Shown here in pieces: positions 48,023 through 56,926 of a stretch of 64,000 nt of DNA. A program made the position numbers and the translations under genes. The stretch lies in assembly GCF_002837055.1 (NCBI RefSeq), contig NZ_PDKP01000001.1, positions 483,285-547,284 of the forward strand, read 5' to 3'. Within the stretch, counting starts at the first letter, position 1. Every line of letters begins with the position of its first letter. The stretch comes from Lactobacillus apis. Its GTDB lineage: Bacteria; Bacillota; Bacilli; Lactobacillales; Lactobacillaceae. Under the pieces are notes generated by a model. The model was not told the origin of the DNA, ran no database searches, and worked only from the letters and a program-made list of their open reading frames with translations.

Positions 48023-48087
48023 TATTTTAAAAAAGTAATTTATTTTTTAAATTTATAAAAAACGAAAGAGCTTTTTTATTTTTAAAT

Positions 48088-48122
48088 AAAAAAATGCTTA
48101 GCACTAGGCTAAGCACTTTTTG
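48088..48122 (-). terminator. Fumarate reductase gene terminator
   Basis: TGCTTAGC and GCTAAGCA arms with CTAGG-type loop, followed in the minus direction by TTTTTTTATTT. Separates the fumC-frd unit from mdh. Confidence 0.8.
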
Positions 48123-48133
48123 GTTTAAATAAA

Positions 48134-49531
48134 CTATTTACTATTTCTTACGTAATCAGTCATTTGCATACCTGCTTGACGGCCAAAAATCACTGTTTCA
48201 GCAATTGAATTTCCACCAATTCGGTTATTGCCATGAAGCCCACCGGAAACTTCACCAGCTGCATATAGGCCCGGAATCACATTACCGTCAGTATCTAAGA
48301 CCTCAGTCTTCGGAGTGATATGAATTCCGCCCATGGTGTAGTGAATGGCAGGATTAATGTGAATAGCAAAGAAAGGTCCCTTGGTAATTGAGCGATCCAT
48401 TCCTGTAGTTCTACCAAATTGAGCGTCATTCTTTTGATTAATAGCATCATTCCAAGTATCGACAGTTGTCTGAAGATTATCACCATCAACATCAATTGCT
48501 TGCGCAACTTCTTGTAATGTATTTCCATGGCTAACCAGACCAACATGATCATAAAATTCGACTGCAGTAAAGTTTTCTCTGATGCCTTGATCAAATATTA
48601 GATATGCTCCTCCTTCATGCAAATCATTTATTGCATTGGAAACAATTTTTCTAGTATTCATTTCGTTAACAAACCTTTTACCAGATTTATTAACCAAAAT
48701 TGCTCCTTCACCACGTAAGCCTTCACCAATTAAATACACGTGATCAGTATCGGTCTGTGCAGTTGGATGAACTTGAATAAAGTCCATTTGTTCAAGCTGT
48801 GCATCAACTTCTTCAGCTAGTTTTAAGCCATCGCCTGTTGCTCCAGGCTGATTAGTAGTTTTAAAATCAACCAAATCAGGACGATACTTTTTGATAAGCT
48901 CTTTAGAAGAACCAAAACCACCACTTGCTAGTAAAATTGCCTTAGCATTTACTGTTTTAGTACCCGCAGGTGTTTCAACTTCAACACCAGTAACTCTTTG
49001 CTTATCAGCACGGATCAGTTTCGTCACTTTAGTATTGTTAAACACAGGAATATTTTCTTTTTGAATCTGTTCAAGTGCACCTGATACAAGATAATTACCT
49101 ACAGGAGCCATTGAAGCAGGACGGTGAGCTCTCTTTTTACTCATTCCACCTGTAATTGTCAGATTAGTTAATTCAATTCCATGATCACTTAACCAATCAA
49201 TTGCTAAAGCAGAGTGATCAACAAAATAACGAAGTAGTTCTGGATCATTCAAGCGTCCACCACCCTTTAGCGTTTCCTCGTAAAAATCTTCTTTGTTATC
49301 AATGATACCTTCATTGATTTGAACAAGACTTTCAGAAGCATTCATTCCGGACGAAGCCCGATTAGTGTTACCGCCAAGCTCTGCGTTTTTCTCAAAAACG
49401 GCCACTTTTAATCCTAATTCATTTGCTTGAATTGCTGCAGTGAGTCCTGCTCCACCAGCACCAATAATTATAGCATCGTAATCGTTGTCAATTTCAGAAC
49501 TATCATTGGGTGTAAAAACAAATTTAGCCAT
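48134..49531 (-). CDS. Fumarate reductase flavoprotein subunit (soluble type)
   Basis: 465 residues from ATG 49529-49531, with GGAGGAA ahead. FAD loop AIIIGAGGAGLTAAIQ, the capping domain, and active-site motifs FIQVHPTAQ, HYTMGGIHI and GNNRIGGNSIAETVIFGRQ (catalytic Arg). A single FAD_binding_2 unit; no FMN-binding domain, no heme motif and no signal peptide, so the electron donor is not encoded with it. Would reduce fumarate to succinate. Follows fumC by 18 bases. Confidence 0.9.
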   Translation of the reverse strand: MAKFVFTPNDSSEIDNDYDAIIIGAGGAGLTAAIQANELGLKVAVFEKNAELGGNTNRASSGMNASESLVQINEGIIDNKEDFYEETLKGGGRLNDPELLRYFVDHSALAIDWLSDHGIELTNLTITGGMSKKRAHRPASMAPVGNYLVSGALEQIQKENIPVFNNTKVTKLIRADKQRVTGVEVETPAGTKTVNAKAILLASGGFGSSKELIKKYRPDLVDFKTTNQPGATGDGLKLAEEVDAQLEQMDFIQVHPTAQTDTDHVYLIGEGLRGEGAILVNKSGKRFVNEMNTRKIVSNAINDLHEGGAYLIFDQGIRENFTAVEFYDHVGLVSHGNTLQEVAQAIDVDGDNLQTTVDTWNDAINQKNDAQFGRTTGMDRSITKGPFFAIHINPAIHYTMGGIHITPKTEVLDTDGNVIPGLYAAGEVSGGLHGNNRIGGNSIAETVIFGRQAGMQMTDYVRNSK

Positions 49532-49549
49532 CAAATTCCTCCTGTAAAT

Positions 49550-50953
49550 TTATTCTTCTGGTTCTGTTCGATCAATATTAGTCATTTGCATGTAATCCAT
49601 CCATTGATCATATTGCTCTTCTGTTAGCTCGCCACTCTTCAAAGCTGCTTCTTTAAGCGTTGTTCCTTCTTTATCTGCAGCTTGTGCAATCTTAGCCGCA
49701 GCATGATAACCAATATGAGGTGACAATGCAGTAACTGTCATCAATGAATTTTCTAGTAATTCATCCATCTTTTCTGAGTTAACTGTTAAACCAGAAATCA
49801 TCTTATCGGCAAAGCCTTCAATTGTACCTGTCAAAATATCGCATGAATCCAAAAAGGCGGCAATCATGACGGTTTTAAAGACATTCATTTCGAAGTTTCC
49901 TTGTGAAGCAGCGAAAGTGATTGTTGTGTCATTACCAAAAACTTTAGCAGCAGCCATGGTCACTGCTTCAGCTTGAGTTGGGTTAACTTTACCAGGCATA
50001 ATTGAAGAACCTGGTTCGTTAGCAGGAATGTTTAATTCATGATAAGCAGCTCTTGGACCCGAAGCTAAGAAGCGAATATCTTGCGCAATTTTAAACATAT
50101 CTGCTGCTAGAGTCTTTAATGCTCCATGAACAACATCAATACCAGAATGATGAGCTAAGCCCCAGAATTTATTAGTCTTAACTTTGAACTCATGACCGTA
50201 AACTTCGGATAATTTAGCAACAATTTTTTCTGTCATACCTGGAGCAGCATTCAGTCCAGTCCCAACAGCCGTACCACCAATTGCTAATTCATATAAAGTA
50301 GGTTTTAACTCTTGAATGTATGATAAGTCATGTTTCAGAGCAGAAATATAGCCAGAGACTTCTTGACCAAAGGTAATTGGAGTTGCATCTTGCAAGTGCG
50401 TACGTCCTACTTTTACAGTCTTCCAGTATTTATCTTGCTTAATCTTTAATTCGTCAATTAAATGCTGAATAGCTGGCTCTAACTTATCAAGTGCTTCAAC
50501 AGCAACGATATTCATTGCCGTAGGATAAGTATCATTAGAGGATTGACCACGGTTAACATCATCGTTTGGCAAAATATTTAAGCCAGGGTGTAATTTATTA
50601 GCTAAATTGGCAACAACTTCATTAACATTCATATTGCTTTGAGTACCAGAACCCGTTTGCAATACGTGAAGTGGAAAATCTTTACGCAAATCTTCATCAT
50701 TTAATTGTAAAAGATGGTCAACTGCATCTTCAATTGCTGCACCTTTTTCTTCTGGTTCATCGCCTACTTCTACATTTGACTCAGCAGCAGCCTTTTTCAG
50801 GTTTAAAAATGCACGAATAATTGCCAGCGGCATGAGTTCCCCACTTGGAAAGTTATTTCGACTTCTTTCTGTTTGGGGTCCCCATAATGCGTCCTTAGGA
50901 ATTTTTACAGGACCAATAGTGTCACTTTCAACACGGTATTCTTCTTCGCTCAT
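49550..50953 (-). CDS. fumC: Class II fumarate hydratase
   Basis: 467 residues. The signature GSSIMPGKVNPTQAEAVTM has the fumarase Gly and Thr-Gln (aspartase has Ala and Val-Ile), and VGRTHLQDATP and QTGSGTQSNMNVNEV are conserved. Here the direction would be malate to fumarate. First gene of the fumC-fumarate reductase unit, with AAAAGGAG ahead. Confidence 0.96.
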   Translation of the reverse strand: MSEEEYRVESDTIGPVKIPKDALWGPQTERSRNNFPSGELMPLAIIRAFLNLKKAAAESNVEVGDEPEEKGAAIEDAVDHLLQLNDEDLRKDFPLHVLQTGSGTQSNMNVNEVVANLANKLHPGLNILPNDDVNRGQSSNDTYPTAMNIVAVEALDKLEPAIQHLIDELKIKQDKYWKTVKVGRTHLQDATPITFGQEVSGYISALKHDLSYIQELKPTLYELAIGGTAVGTGLNAAPGMTEKIVAKLSEVYGHEFKVKTNKFWGLAHHSGIDVVHGALKTLAADMFKIAQDIRFLASGPRAAYHELNIPANEPGSSIMPGKVNPTQAEAVTMAAAKVFGNDTTITFAASQGNFEMNVFKTVMIAAFLDSCDILTGTIEGFADKMISGLTVNSEKMDELLENSLMTVTALSPHIGYHAAAKIAQAADKEGTTLKEAALKSGELTEEQYDQWMDYMQMTNIDRTEPEE

Positions 50954-51021
50954 TTGCTTCTCCTTTTTAACTTATATTTCTATTCTAACTGAAAAATATT
51001 TCTTTCGCGACCTCACTATTT

Positions 51022-51050
51022 ATGATACGCGTTATTTAATTTTTGTTCAA
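51022..51050 (-). promoter_or_regulatory. fumC promoter
   Basis: Minus-strand -35 TTGAAC (51045-51050), spacer 17, -10 TATCAT (51022-51027). AT-rich DNA lies just upstream, as at the mdh promoter. Confidence 0.65.
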
Positions 51051-51101
51051 TATTTTTCAAATTAAAGTGCTATCATTTTAATTATTTAAAAAGTTAATAA
51101 A

Positions 51102-51134
51102 AGACAAAAAGACACCTTTCTTTAGATGCCTTTT
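51102..51134 (-). terminator. copB terminator
   Basis: AAAGGCATCT and AGGTGTCTTT arms (one G-T pair), then TTTTG in the minus direction. Confidence 0.75.
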
Positions 51135-51141
51135 GATAGTT

Positions 51142-53196
51142 TTATATTCGGATTGTTTCCGCATTGACAGCGACAATCACAGTTGAAAGCGACATTAAGA
51201 TTGCGCCAACTGCTGGTGGAAGAAGAATTCCAATTGGAGCTAAAACACCTGCAGCAAGTGGTAAGGCTATAATGTTATAGCCGGCTCCCCACCATAAATT
51301 TTCAACTGTCTTTTTCTGTGTGTTTTTAGCTAGCTTTAAAAAATTGATGATATCAATTGGATTACTATTAACCAAAACGACATCAGCAGAATCAATTGCA
51401 ACATCTGTTCCTGTACCAATAGCTACACCGATATCAGCTTTTGCTAAGCTAGGAGCATCGTTAATTCCATCCCCTACCATCATTACCTTATTGCCATTAG
51501 CTTGATACTTTCCGATAATTTTTTGTTTATCTACTGGCAAAAGCCCTGAGTAAACTTCTGTAATTCCCAGCTTTTCTGCAATACTATCCGCAACATTTTC
51601 ATTATCACCAGTTAACATTACTGGAATAATGTTTTGGGCTTTAAGTTCTTTAATTAGTGAAATTGCTGTTTTCTTGACTTGATCACCAACTGCAACATAA
51701 CCGAGCAGATTTGCGTCCTGTAAAAGATAGCTTACCGTATAATCAGCAGCAGATATTCTAGGAAAATTATTAACTAAAGAACGAGCGGTTTTTTCGTTGA
51801 CTAATTGATAATCCTTGCCATTAATTGTTCCAGTAACACCTTTACCCGAAGCAGTTTTGCTATTTGATAACGGTAAAAGACTGATTTTCTTTTCATCGGC
51901 AAATTGCAAGATACTCTTTGCAATTGGATGCGTTGAATCTTGTTCAAGCGAGGCAATTAATCTTAATACACCTTCCTTATTGATTGTTTGGTTTAGTGTA
52001 TCAAACTGACGAACCTGAAATTTTCCTTCAGTCAGTGTCCCCGTCTTATCCATTACAACATATTTAATTTTTTGACTAATACCAATTACATTGCGGTTTC
52101 GAATCAACAGTCCATTTTTTGCACCAATTGACATGCTTTTTGCATTTACAAGGGGAATAGCTAAACCCAATGCATGTGGGCAGGCAATGACTAGCACTGT
52201 AACCATCCGCTCCAGTCCGTTACTTATTCCTTTTAAACTAGTCCAGACAATTAGAGCAATGACACCAATAATTAGTGCTGCATAAAACAACCAACCGGAC
52301 ACGCGATCTGCTAAATTCTGTAAATTAGATTTATTCATTTGCGATGACTGAACTAACTTGTTTACGTTTGCCAAAAAGCCTGAGTTAGCTGAACTGGATA
52401 CCTTAACTACAATTGTGCCGGAACCATTGATTGAACCACCGATTACTTTATCATTAACTTTGCGTGTTACACTTTGTGATTCACCTGTAACCAAGGATTC
52501 ATTAATATCGCTGGAACCATTAATGATAATTCCGTCTAATGGTATGCTCTCACCTGGTTTAACTAAAACAATTGCATCCTTTTGCACATCGTTAATTGAA
52601 ACATCTTTTGTCTGATCATTATCTTGAAGATGGACCTTATCTGGTAATAATTTAGCTAGGTCATTTACTGAACTATTTGCACTCATCATGGAAGACATTT
52701 CAATCCAATGACCTAATAACATAATTAAAATTAGGGTTGCCAATTCCCAAAAAAAGTCCATTACCTGATTTTGATTATGTAAGATATTGTTTTCAACAAA
52801 AGCATAGATACTATAAACATACGCCGTAACAATACCAAGGGAGATTAAGGTCATCATTTCAGGTCTTTTTGCTTTTAACTCATAAAAAGCACCTTTTAAA
52901 AATGGTTCGCCACCATAAAAGAATAGGATAGTTGCAAAAAGAGCTACTATCCATTCAGAACCGTTAAAAGAAAATTGAAATGGCAAACTAATTCCCATTG
53001 CTGGTGATAGAAACAGTATCGGTAATGCAAGCACTAGAGAAATCCAAAATTTTTGTTTTAGATTTCCCATGTCCATCATCTGATTTCCGTGCATCATCAT
53101 GTTGCCACCACTCATTTGCATTGATGAGTGGTGCATTTTTGTCCCAGACTGAGCACTTTTATTTTTACCTTGATTGCCCATATTCATATCGTTCAA
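51142..53196 (-). CDS. copB: CopB-type copper-translocating P-type ATPase
   Basis: 684 residues. A Met/His-rich N-terminus (MHHSSMQMSGGNMMMHGNQM) replaces the CxxC domains. Then VTGES (actuator), CPH in IACPHALGLAIP (TM metal site, CopB type rather than CPC), DKTGTLTEGKF (phosphorylated Asp) and GDGINDAPSLAKADIG. Probably exports copper. Start is TTG at 53194-53196 with GGGGG upstream; an ATG three codons in is the alternative. No CopY or CopZ gene is adjacent. Confidence 0.93.
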   Translation of the reverse strand: MNDMNMGNQGKNKSAQSGTKMHHSSMQMSGGNMMMHGNQMMDMGNLKQKFWISLVLALPILFLSPAMGISLPFQFSFNGSEWIVALFATILFFYGGEPFLKGAFYELKAKRPEMMTLISLGIVTAYVYSIYAFVENNILHNQNQVMDFFWELATLILIMLLGHWIEMSSMMSANSSVNDLAKLLPDKVHLQDNDQTKDVSINDVQKDAIVLVKPGESIPLDGIIINGSSDINESLVTGESQSVTRKVNDKVIGGSINGSGTIVVKVSSSANSGFLANVNKLVQSSQMNKSNLQNLADRVSGWLFYAALIIGVIALIVWTSLKGISNGLERMVTVLVIACPHALGLAIPLVNAKSMSIGAKNGLLIRNRNVIGISQKIKYVVMDKTGTLTEGKFQVRQFDTLNQTINKEGVLRLIASLEQDSTHPIAKSILQFADEKKISLLPLSNSKTASGKGVTGTINGKDYQLVNEKTARSLVNNFPRISAADYTVSYLLQDANLLGYVAVGDQVKKTAISLIKELKAQNIIPVMLTGDNENVADSIAEKLGITEVYSGLLPVDKQKIIGKYQANGNKVMMVGDGINDAPSLAKADIGVAIGTGTDVAIDSADVVLVNSNPIDIINFLKLAKNTQKKTVENLWWGAGYNIIALPLAAGVLAPIGILLPPAVGAILMSLSTVIVAVNAETIRI

Positions 53197-53232
53197 AATA
53201 ATTAGCCCCCACTTCTTTTTACATCAATTTAA

Positions 53233-53277
53233 TTAACTCTTTAAGTTAAATCTACTTTTATCAAGCAGTGATGTCAA
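53233..53277 (-). promoter_or_regulatory. copB promoter with inverted repeat
   Basis: Minus-strand -35 TTGACA (53272-53277), spacer 17, -10 TAGATT (53249-53254). Inverted repeat TTAACT-N5-AGTTAA (53233-53249) touches the -10. The CopY box TACANNTGTA is not present. Confidence 0.6.
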
Positions 53278-53311
53278 AGAAGAGGCTCTAAAAGTTGAAC
53301 TATACGAATGG

Positions 53312-54691
53312 TTAAGCATCTTGCAATTTAGCTTTGTGATAAAAGTGAACAGCAAAACCAATTGCCAGCCCAAGAACAGTTGGAATAACCCAATCCATGC
53401 CAATGTCTGAAAATGGTAAGAAACGATATTGAATCGATTTTAGTGCTAATGCCCAGCCCTGTTGACTAATTGCTGGAGGAAATGACGCAAGCATATCAAA
53501 AATAGCTGGAATTAGTGTTAACCCCACTCCCCAATAATAAACAACTGGATCATGATCAAAAAGAGTACCTGAAATTGACAAAATGATTAAAACCATCGCA
53601 ATTGGATATAAAAACATCAACATTGGTGTGGACCAAGCAATAATCGTATCTAAGCCAAAGTTAGCCGTGATAAAGGAAACAAATGTCATGATGGCAAGCC
53701 ATGCGTGATAGCTAATCTTTTTGAAACTACGGTGAAAGTCTTGCGCAAATGCTGCAATTAAACCAACAGCAGTAGTCAAACATGTGAGTGTAACTAGAGT
53801 TGCAAGAAGTGCATGGCCAACATCCCCTAAATAATAAGTAACGATTTGATTAAACGTTGTTCCACCCTCGGGCGCAATTTTAAAGTGATTTAATGTAGTT
53901 GCACCTAACCAAATTAAGCCGATATAGATAACCCCGATCGCACTTGTAGCAATCACACCTGCTCTCGCGGTTACCTTAGCATTACTCTTAGCAGATGTCT
54001 TACCTAATTGATTAACGGCAGACACAATCGTATAACCGAAAGCAAGACCAGCTAAAGCATCCATTGTGTTGTATCCTTGCAAGAAGCCGTTAAAAAATGG
54101 CATTGCTTGATAAGCAGCCGTAGCACTTTGATTTTTAGCAGCACCCATTGGCGAATGAGCTGCAAGTAAAAATACCGAGAATAATAAAATCAGAAACAGT
54201 GGGTTTAAGACCTTTCCAATACTGCTTAAAATAGTTGATTGCTTATATGCAATGATAAAAGCTAAAATAAAGAAAATAGCCGAAAAAATTAATAAACTAA
54301 TTTTCGCATATTTTTGTGGCAGCACTGGTGCTAACCCGACCGAAAAAGAAATGCTCGCAGTACGTGGTGTTGCAAATAATGGTCCTAGCGTCAAATGGAT
54401 TAAAACCATAAAAATCAATGCAAATTTAGGCCCTAATGGCTTTCCAATATCATAAACACCTTTAGCATGACTAGCACTAATCGCTAAGACAGCCAGTAAT
54501 GGCAACAAAACCGCTGTCACTAAAAAGCCAAAAGTTGCCATCCCCCAATTTGCTCCAGATAATTGGCCCAAATGGATTGGAAAAATTAAATTTCCAGCTC
54601 CAAAAAACAAACCAAATAATAAAGATGCGACTACTAAGTAATCCTTCCAACTTAATGGCTTTTTATTAATATCGTCTTTAAATTCTTCCAT
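53312..54691 (-). CDS. brnQ: Branched-chain amino acid transporter
   Basis: 459 residues, 12 hydrophobic segments. LFGLFFGAGNLIFPIHLG near the N-terminus and GYNTMDALAGLAFG are LIVCS/BrnQ hallmarks. Symports Leu, Ile and Val with a cation. GGTAGGAG precedes the ATG. Controlled by the T-box leader upstream. Confidence 0.96.
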   Translation of the reverse strand: MEEFKDDINKKPLSWKDYLVVASLLFGLFFGAGNLIFPIHLGQLSGANWGMATFGFLVTAVLLPLLAVLAISASHAKGVYDIGKPLGPKFALIFMVLIHLTLGPLFATPRTASISFSVGLAPVLPQKYAKISLLIFSAIFFILAFIIAYKQSTILSSIGKVLNPLFLILLFSVFLLAAHSPMGAAKNQSATAAYQAMPFFNGFLQGYNTMDALAGLAFGYTIVSAVNQLGKTSAKSNAKVTARAGVIATSAIGVIYIGLIWLGATTLNHFKIAPEGGTTFNQIVTYYLGDVGHALLATLVTLTCLTTAVGLIAAFAQDFHRSFKKISYHAWLAIMTFVSFITANFGLDTIIAWSTPMLMFLYPIAMVLIILSISGTLFDHDPVVYYWGVGLTLIPAIFDMLASFPPAISQQGWALALKSIQYRFLPFSDIGMDWVIPTVLGLAIGFAVHFYHKAKLQDA

Positions 54692-54811
54692 TTTACTCTC
54701 CTACCTTTTCATATTTCTGTATGTCTTCAATAGATGCCTACTTTAAAAAATACTTTTCATTTCTCTCACTTTCTAGCATGTACTTTAACTTTGAACTTTG
54801 TAAAAACCAAT

Positions 54812-55060
54812 AAAAAAACACCCTGATTTTCATCAAGGGTGCTTTAGCACGGTACCACCTATTTTACCAACGAACAAAATGATCGTTAGGTCACTTCACG
54901 TACGGCATAACTGCGATACGCTAACACGATAATGGGTGTCACCAATATTAGCTACTAAAAATTCACCATATAGCTCAAAGTTACTTTCAGACTACTCTCA
55001 CGGTTCATTTTCAGCAAACAGAACTCTCTAATACGCTTTAAATGATCTTACTCTTCTTTT
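54812..55060 (-). promoter_or_regulatory. T-box riboswitch leader of brnQ
   Basis: Minus-strand T-box AGGTGGTACCGTG (54848-54860) followed by terminator AGCACCCTTGATG / CATCAGGGTG-type hairpin and TTTTTTT (54812-54842). Stem I starts near AAGAAGAGTAAGATC (55045-55060) and has the AGAGAG motif. Placed against the methionine leader, the specifier is CTT (54978-54980), a leucine codon; this is tentative. Confidence 0.88.
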
Positions 55061-55082
55061 CATTGCTTTTTATATTAATTTC

Positions 55083-55111
55083 ATTTTAATTATTGTCTTA
55101 TTTTTTGTCAA
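55083..55111 (-). promoter_or_regulatory. brnQ promoter
   Basis: Minus-strand -35 TTGACA (55106-55111), spacer 17, -10 TAAAAT (55083-55088), immediately after the cutC stop. Confidence 0.75.
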
Positions 55112-55124
55112 TAATTTTTTTGCG

Positions 55125-55769
55125 TTAGCTCACGATTTTCGTCCCGTGCATTTGATTAACATCGAGCTCTCTAGCTACTTTAGCTATGTTTTGAGCAGTT
55201 ATTCCACCACCAGGAAGAATTTCAATTTTATTTTTAGCCCACTTAATAATTTCTTTTAAGTGAGGATAATTATCGGAAATAGTTTGCTCTAAACTGCCCC
55301 CGTGCGTCAAAATGCGTTTAACTTTTTTAGAACTTAACCAATCAATAGCATTTTGTTGCTGATTCTCAGCTATCTCGTCAAAAGCCATGTGCATAACAAC
55401 TTCCAAATCAAGGACATGAGCTAGTTGAATCAATTTACTCATATTTTCTTGATCCAGCTCACCATTAGTATCAATACAGCCAAAAGTAACACCGTCTGCT
55501 CCTGCCAGTGAAGCCATTTCAATATCTGAAAGCATAATGGCTATTTCATCTTTTGTATAAACGAAATTACCTGCTCTAGGTCTAATCATTACCACCACTG
55601 GGATATTCAAGTTATGCGCATATTCCACGACTTTTTTAGTTACTCCAAATGAGGGTGTCGTACCACCAGCAGCCAAATCATTATTAAGCTCAATTCGGTT
55701 GGCTCCTTCGGCAATCACTTTAGGTACATTAGTAAAATTTTCAACGCAAGCTTCTTTTAACATTCTCAA
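55125..55769 (-). CDS. cutC: CutC-family protein
   Basis: 214 residues. GANRIELNNDLAAGGTTPSFG, VVMIRPRAGNFVYT, MHMAFDEI and LTHGGS, with LPGGGITAQNI, are CutC TIM-barrel motifs. Family is linked to copper homeostasis, but its enzymatic role is unsettled. It lies 16 bases after the asparaginase gene. copB is 2 kb away on the same strand but separated by brnQ. Confidence 0.93.
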   Translation of the reverse strand: MRMLKEACVENFTNVPKVIAEGANRIELNNDLAAGGTTPSFGVTKKVVEYAHNLNIPVVVMIRPRAGNFVYTKDEIAIMLSDIEMASLAGADGVTFGCIDTNGELDQENMSKLIQLAHVLDLEVVMHMAFDEIAENQQQNAIDWLSSKKVKRILTHGGSLEQTISDNYPHLKEIIKWAKNKIEILPGGGITAQNIAKVARELDVNQMHGTKIVS

Positions 55770-55785
55770 TCTTTTTCCTTATAGC

Positions 55786-56739
55786 CTAATCAATTGTCGA
55801 CTCTGTTCTTTTTTGATAATCTGCCAACCACTTTTCCGTCATTGGGAAAATTTTAGTCCTATCTTTTGCCGCCTGTTGAGCAATCATGATTTTTGCCTCG
55901 TGTTTATTATCAGAAACACAAAAAGCAAACTCAACATTTGTTGCAACTCCCCATTCTCCTTTAGAGTTTAAGGCAATCAGCGAAATGGCATCACAACTTC
56001 CATAACGATTCTTTAAAGTTTTAGCAAAAGAAAACAGTGCCTGATCGCATGCATCTTGAGGTGACTGTCCCTCGGCCATTTTACGAACAATCTCGTAGGA
56101 CAAGCATCCCTTCATAATATCCTCACCTAGTCCAGTTGCTGCAGCAGCACCAACTTGGCTATCAGCATAAAAACCTGATCCAGATAAAGGTGAGTCTCCA
56201 ATACGCCCATCTTTTTTCATAAATAAACCAGATGTAGATGTTGCGGCTGCCATCGAGCCTTGCTGATCAAGCGTTACCGCACCAACTGTATCGTGGCCAT
56301 CGTAGGCACGGAGTTGCCCCTGTTGATTAACATTTAGACGCTCTTGCCATTCTTTTTTGGCTTTTTCTGTTAGCATATTAGTCATTTCAAAACCATTTTT
56401 GGCAGCAAACTTCGTTGCGCCATCACCGACTAAGAAACTATTAGTTTTATTTTCACTTAATTTCCGGGCCACCGAAACGGCATTTTTAACATTTTCTATT
56501 GCAGCAACTGATCCTTGTGCAAATGTATCGCCATCCATAAAGCCAGCATCCATTTGCACTATACCCTCTTCATTAGGCAAACCGCCAAAACCAACAGATT
56601 TGTAGTGTTCATTGTTTTCTACAACATTAATTAATTTTTCAACTGCATCACCAGCATTAATTCCTTTATCTAAAAGTACACTAGCTTCACTTAAGCCATC
56701 AAATGACATTCTCCAGGTTGATATTGCTGCCCAGGTCAT
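55786..56739 (-). CDS. Family-2 asparaginase / N4-(beta-N-acetylglucosaminyl)-L-asparaginase
   Basis: 317 residues from ATG 56737-56739 (MTWAAISTW), with AAGGAAGG ahead. Ntn hydrolase: autocleavage is expected before the Thr in YDGHDTVGAVTLD, and DSPLSGSGFYAD and GAAAATGLGEDIM form the binding pocket (GDSPL, ATGLGE). Could release GlcNAc from glycoasparagine or hydrolyse asparagine or isoaspartyl bonds. No signal peptide. Divergent from a LysR regulator. Confidence 0.9.
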   Translation of the reverse strand: MTWAAISTWRMSFDGLSEASVLLDKGINAGDAVEKLINVVENNEHYKSVGFGGLPNEEGIVQMDAGFMDGDTFAQGSVAAIENVKNAVSVARKLSENKTNSFLVGDGATKFAAKNGFEMTNMLTEKAKKEWQERLNVNQQGQLRAYDGHDTVGAVTLDQQGSMAAATSTSGLFMKKDGRIGDSPLSGSGFYADSQVGAAAATGLGEDIMKGCLSYEIVRKMAEGQSPQDACDQALFSFAKTLKNRYGSCDAISLIALNSKGEWGVATNVEFAFCVSDNKHEAKIMIAQQAAKDRTKIFPMTEKWLADYQKRTESTID

Positions 56740-56926
56740 AATTTTTCCTTCCTTTACCATTTCTTATCGTTAATCTTATACTAGGCCTAAAATTGTGACA
56801 AGCTAAAGACAAAAAAGGTCAAATAAAGCGTCTAGTAAGGAATATTTGCAAGTTTAACTTGAGTTTAATATAATCAGAAAAGATAGAGAATTATAAAAGT
56901 TATTGATTATAACTAGGAGATATAAT

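Noticed and set aside
53221-53250. CopY cop box near copB
   Set aside because: Only a partial TACA match occurs; the full TACANNTGTA is not there.
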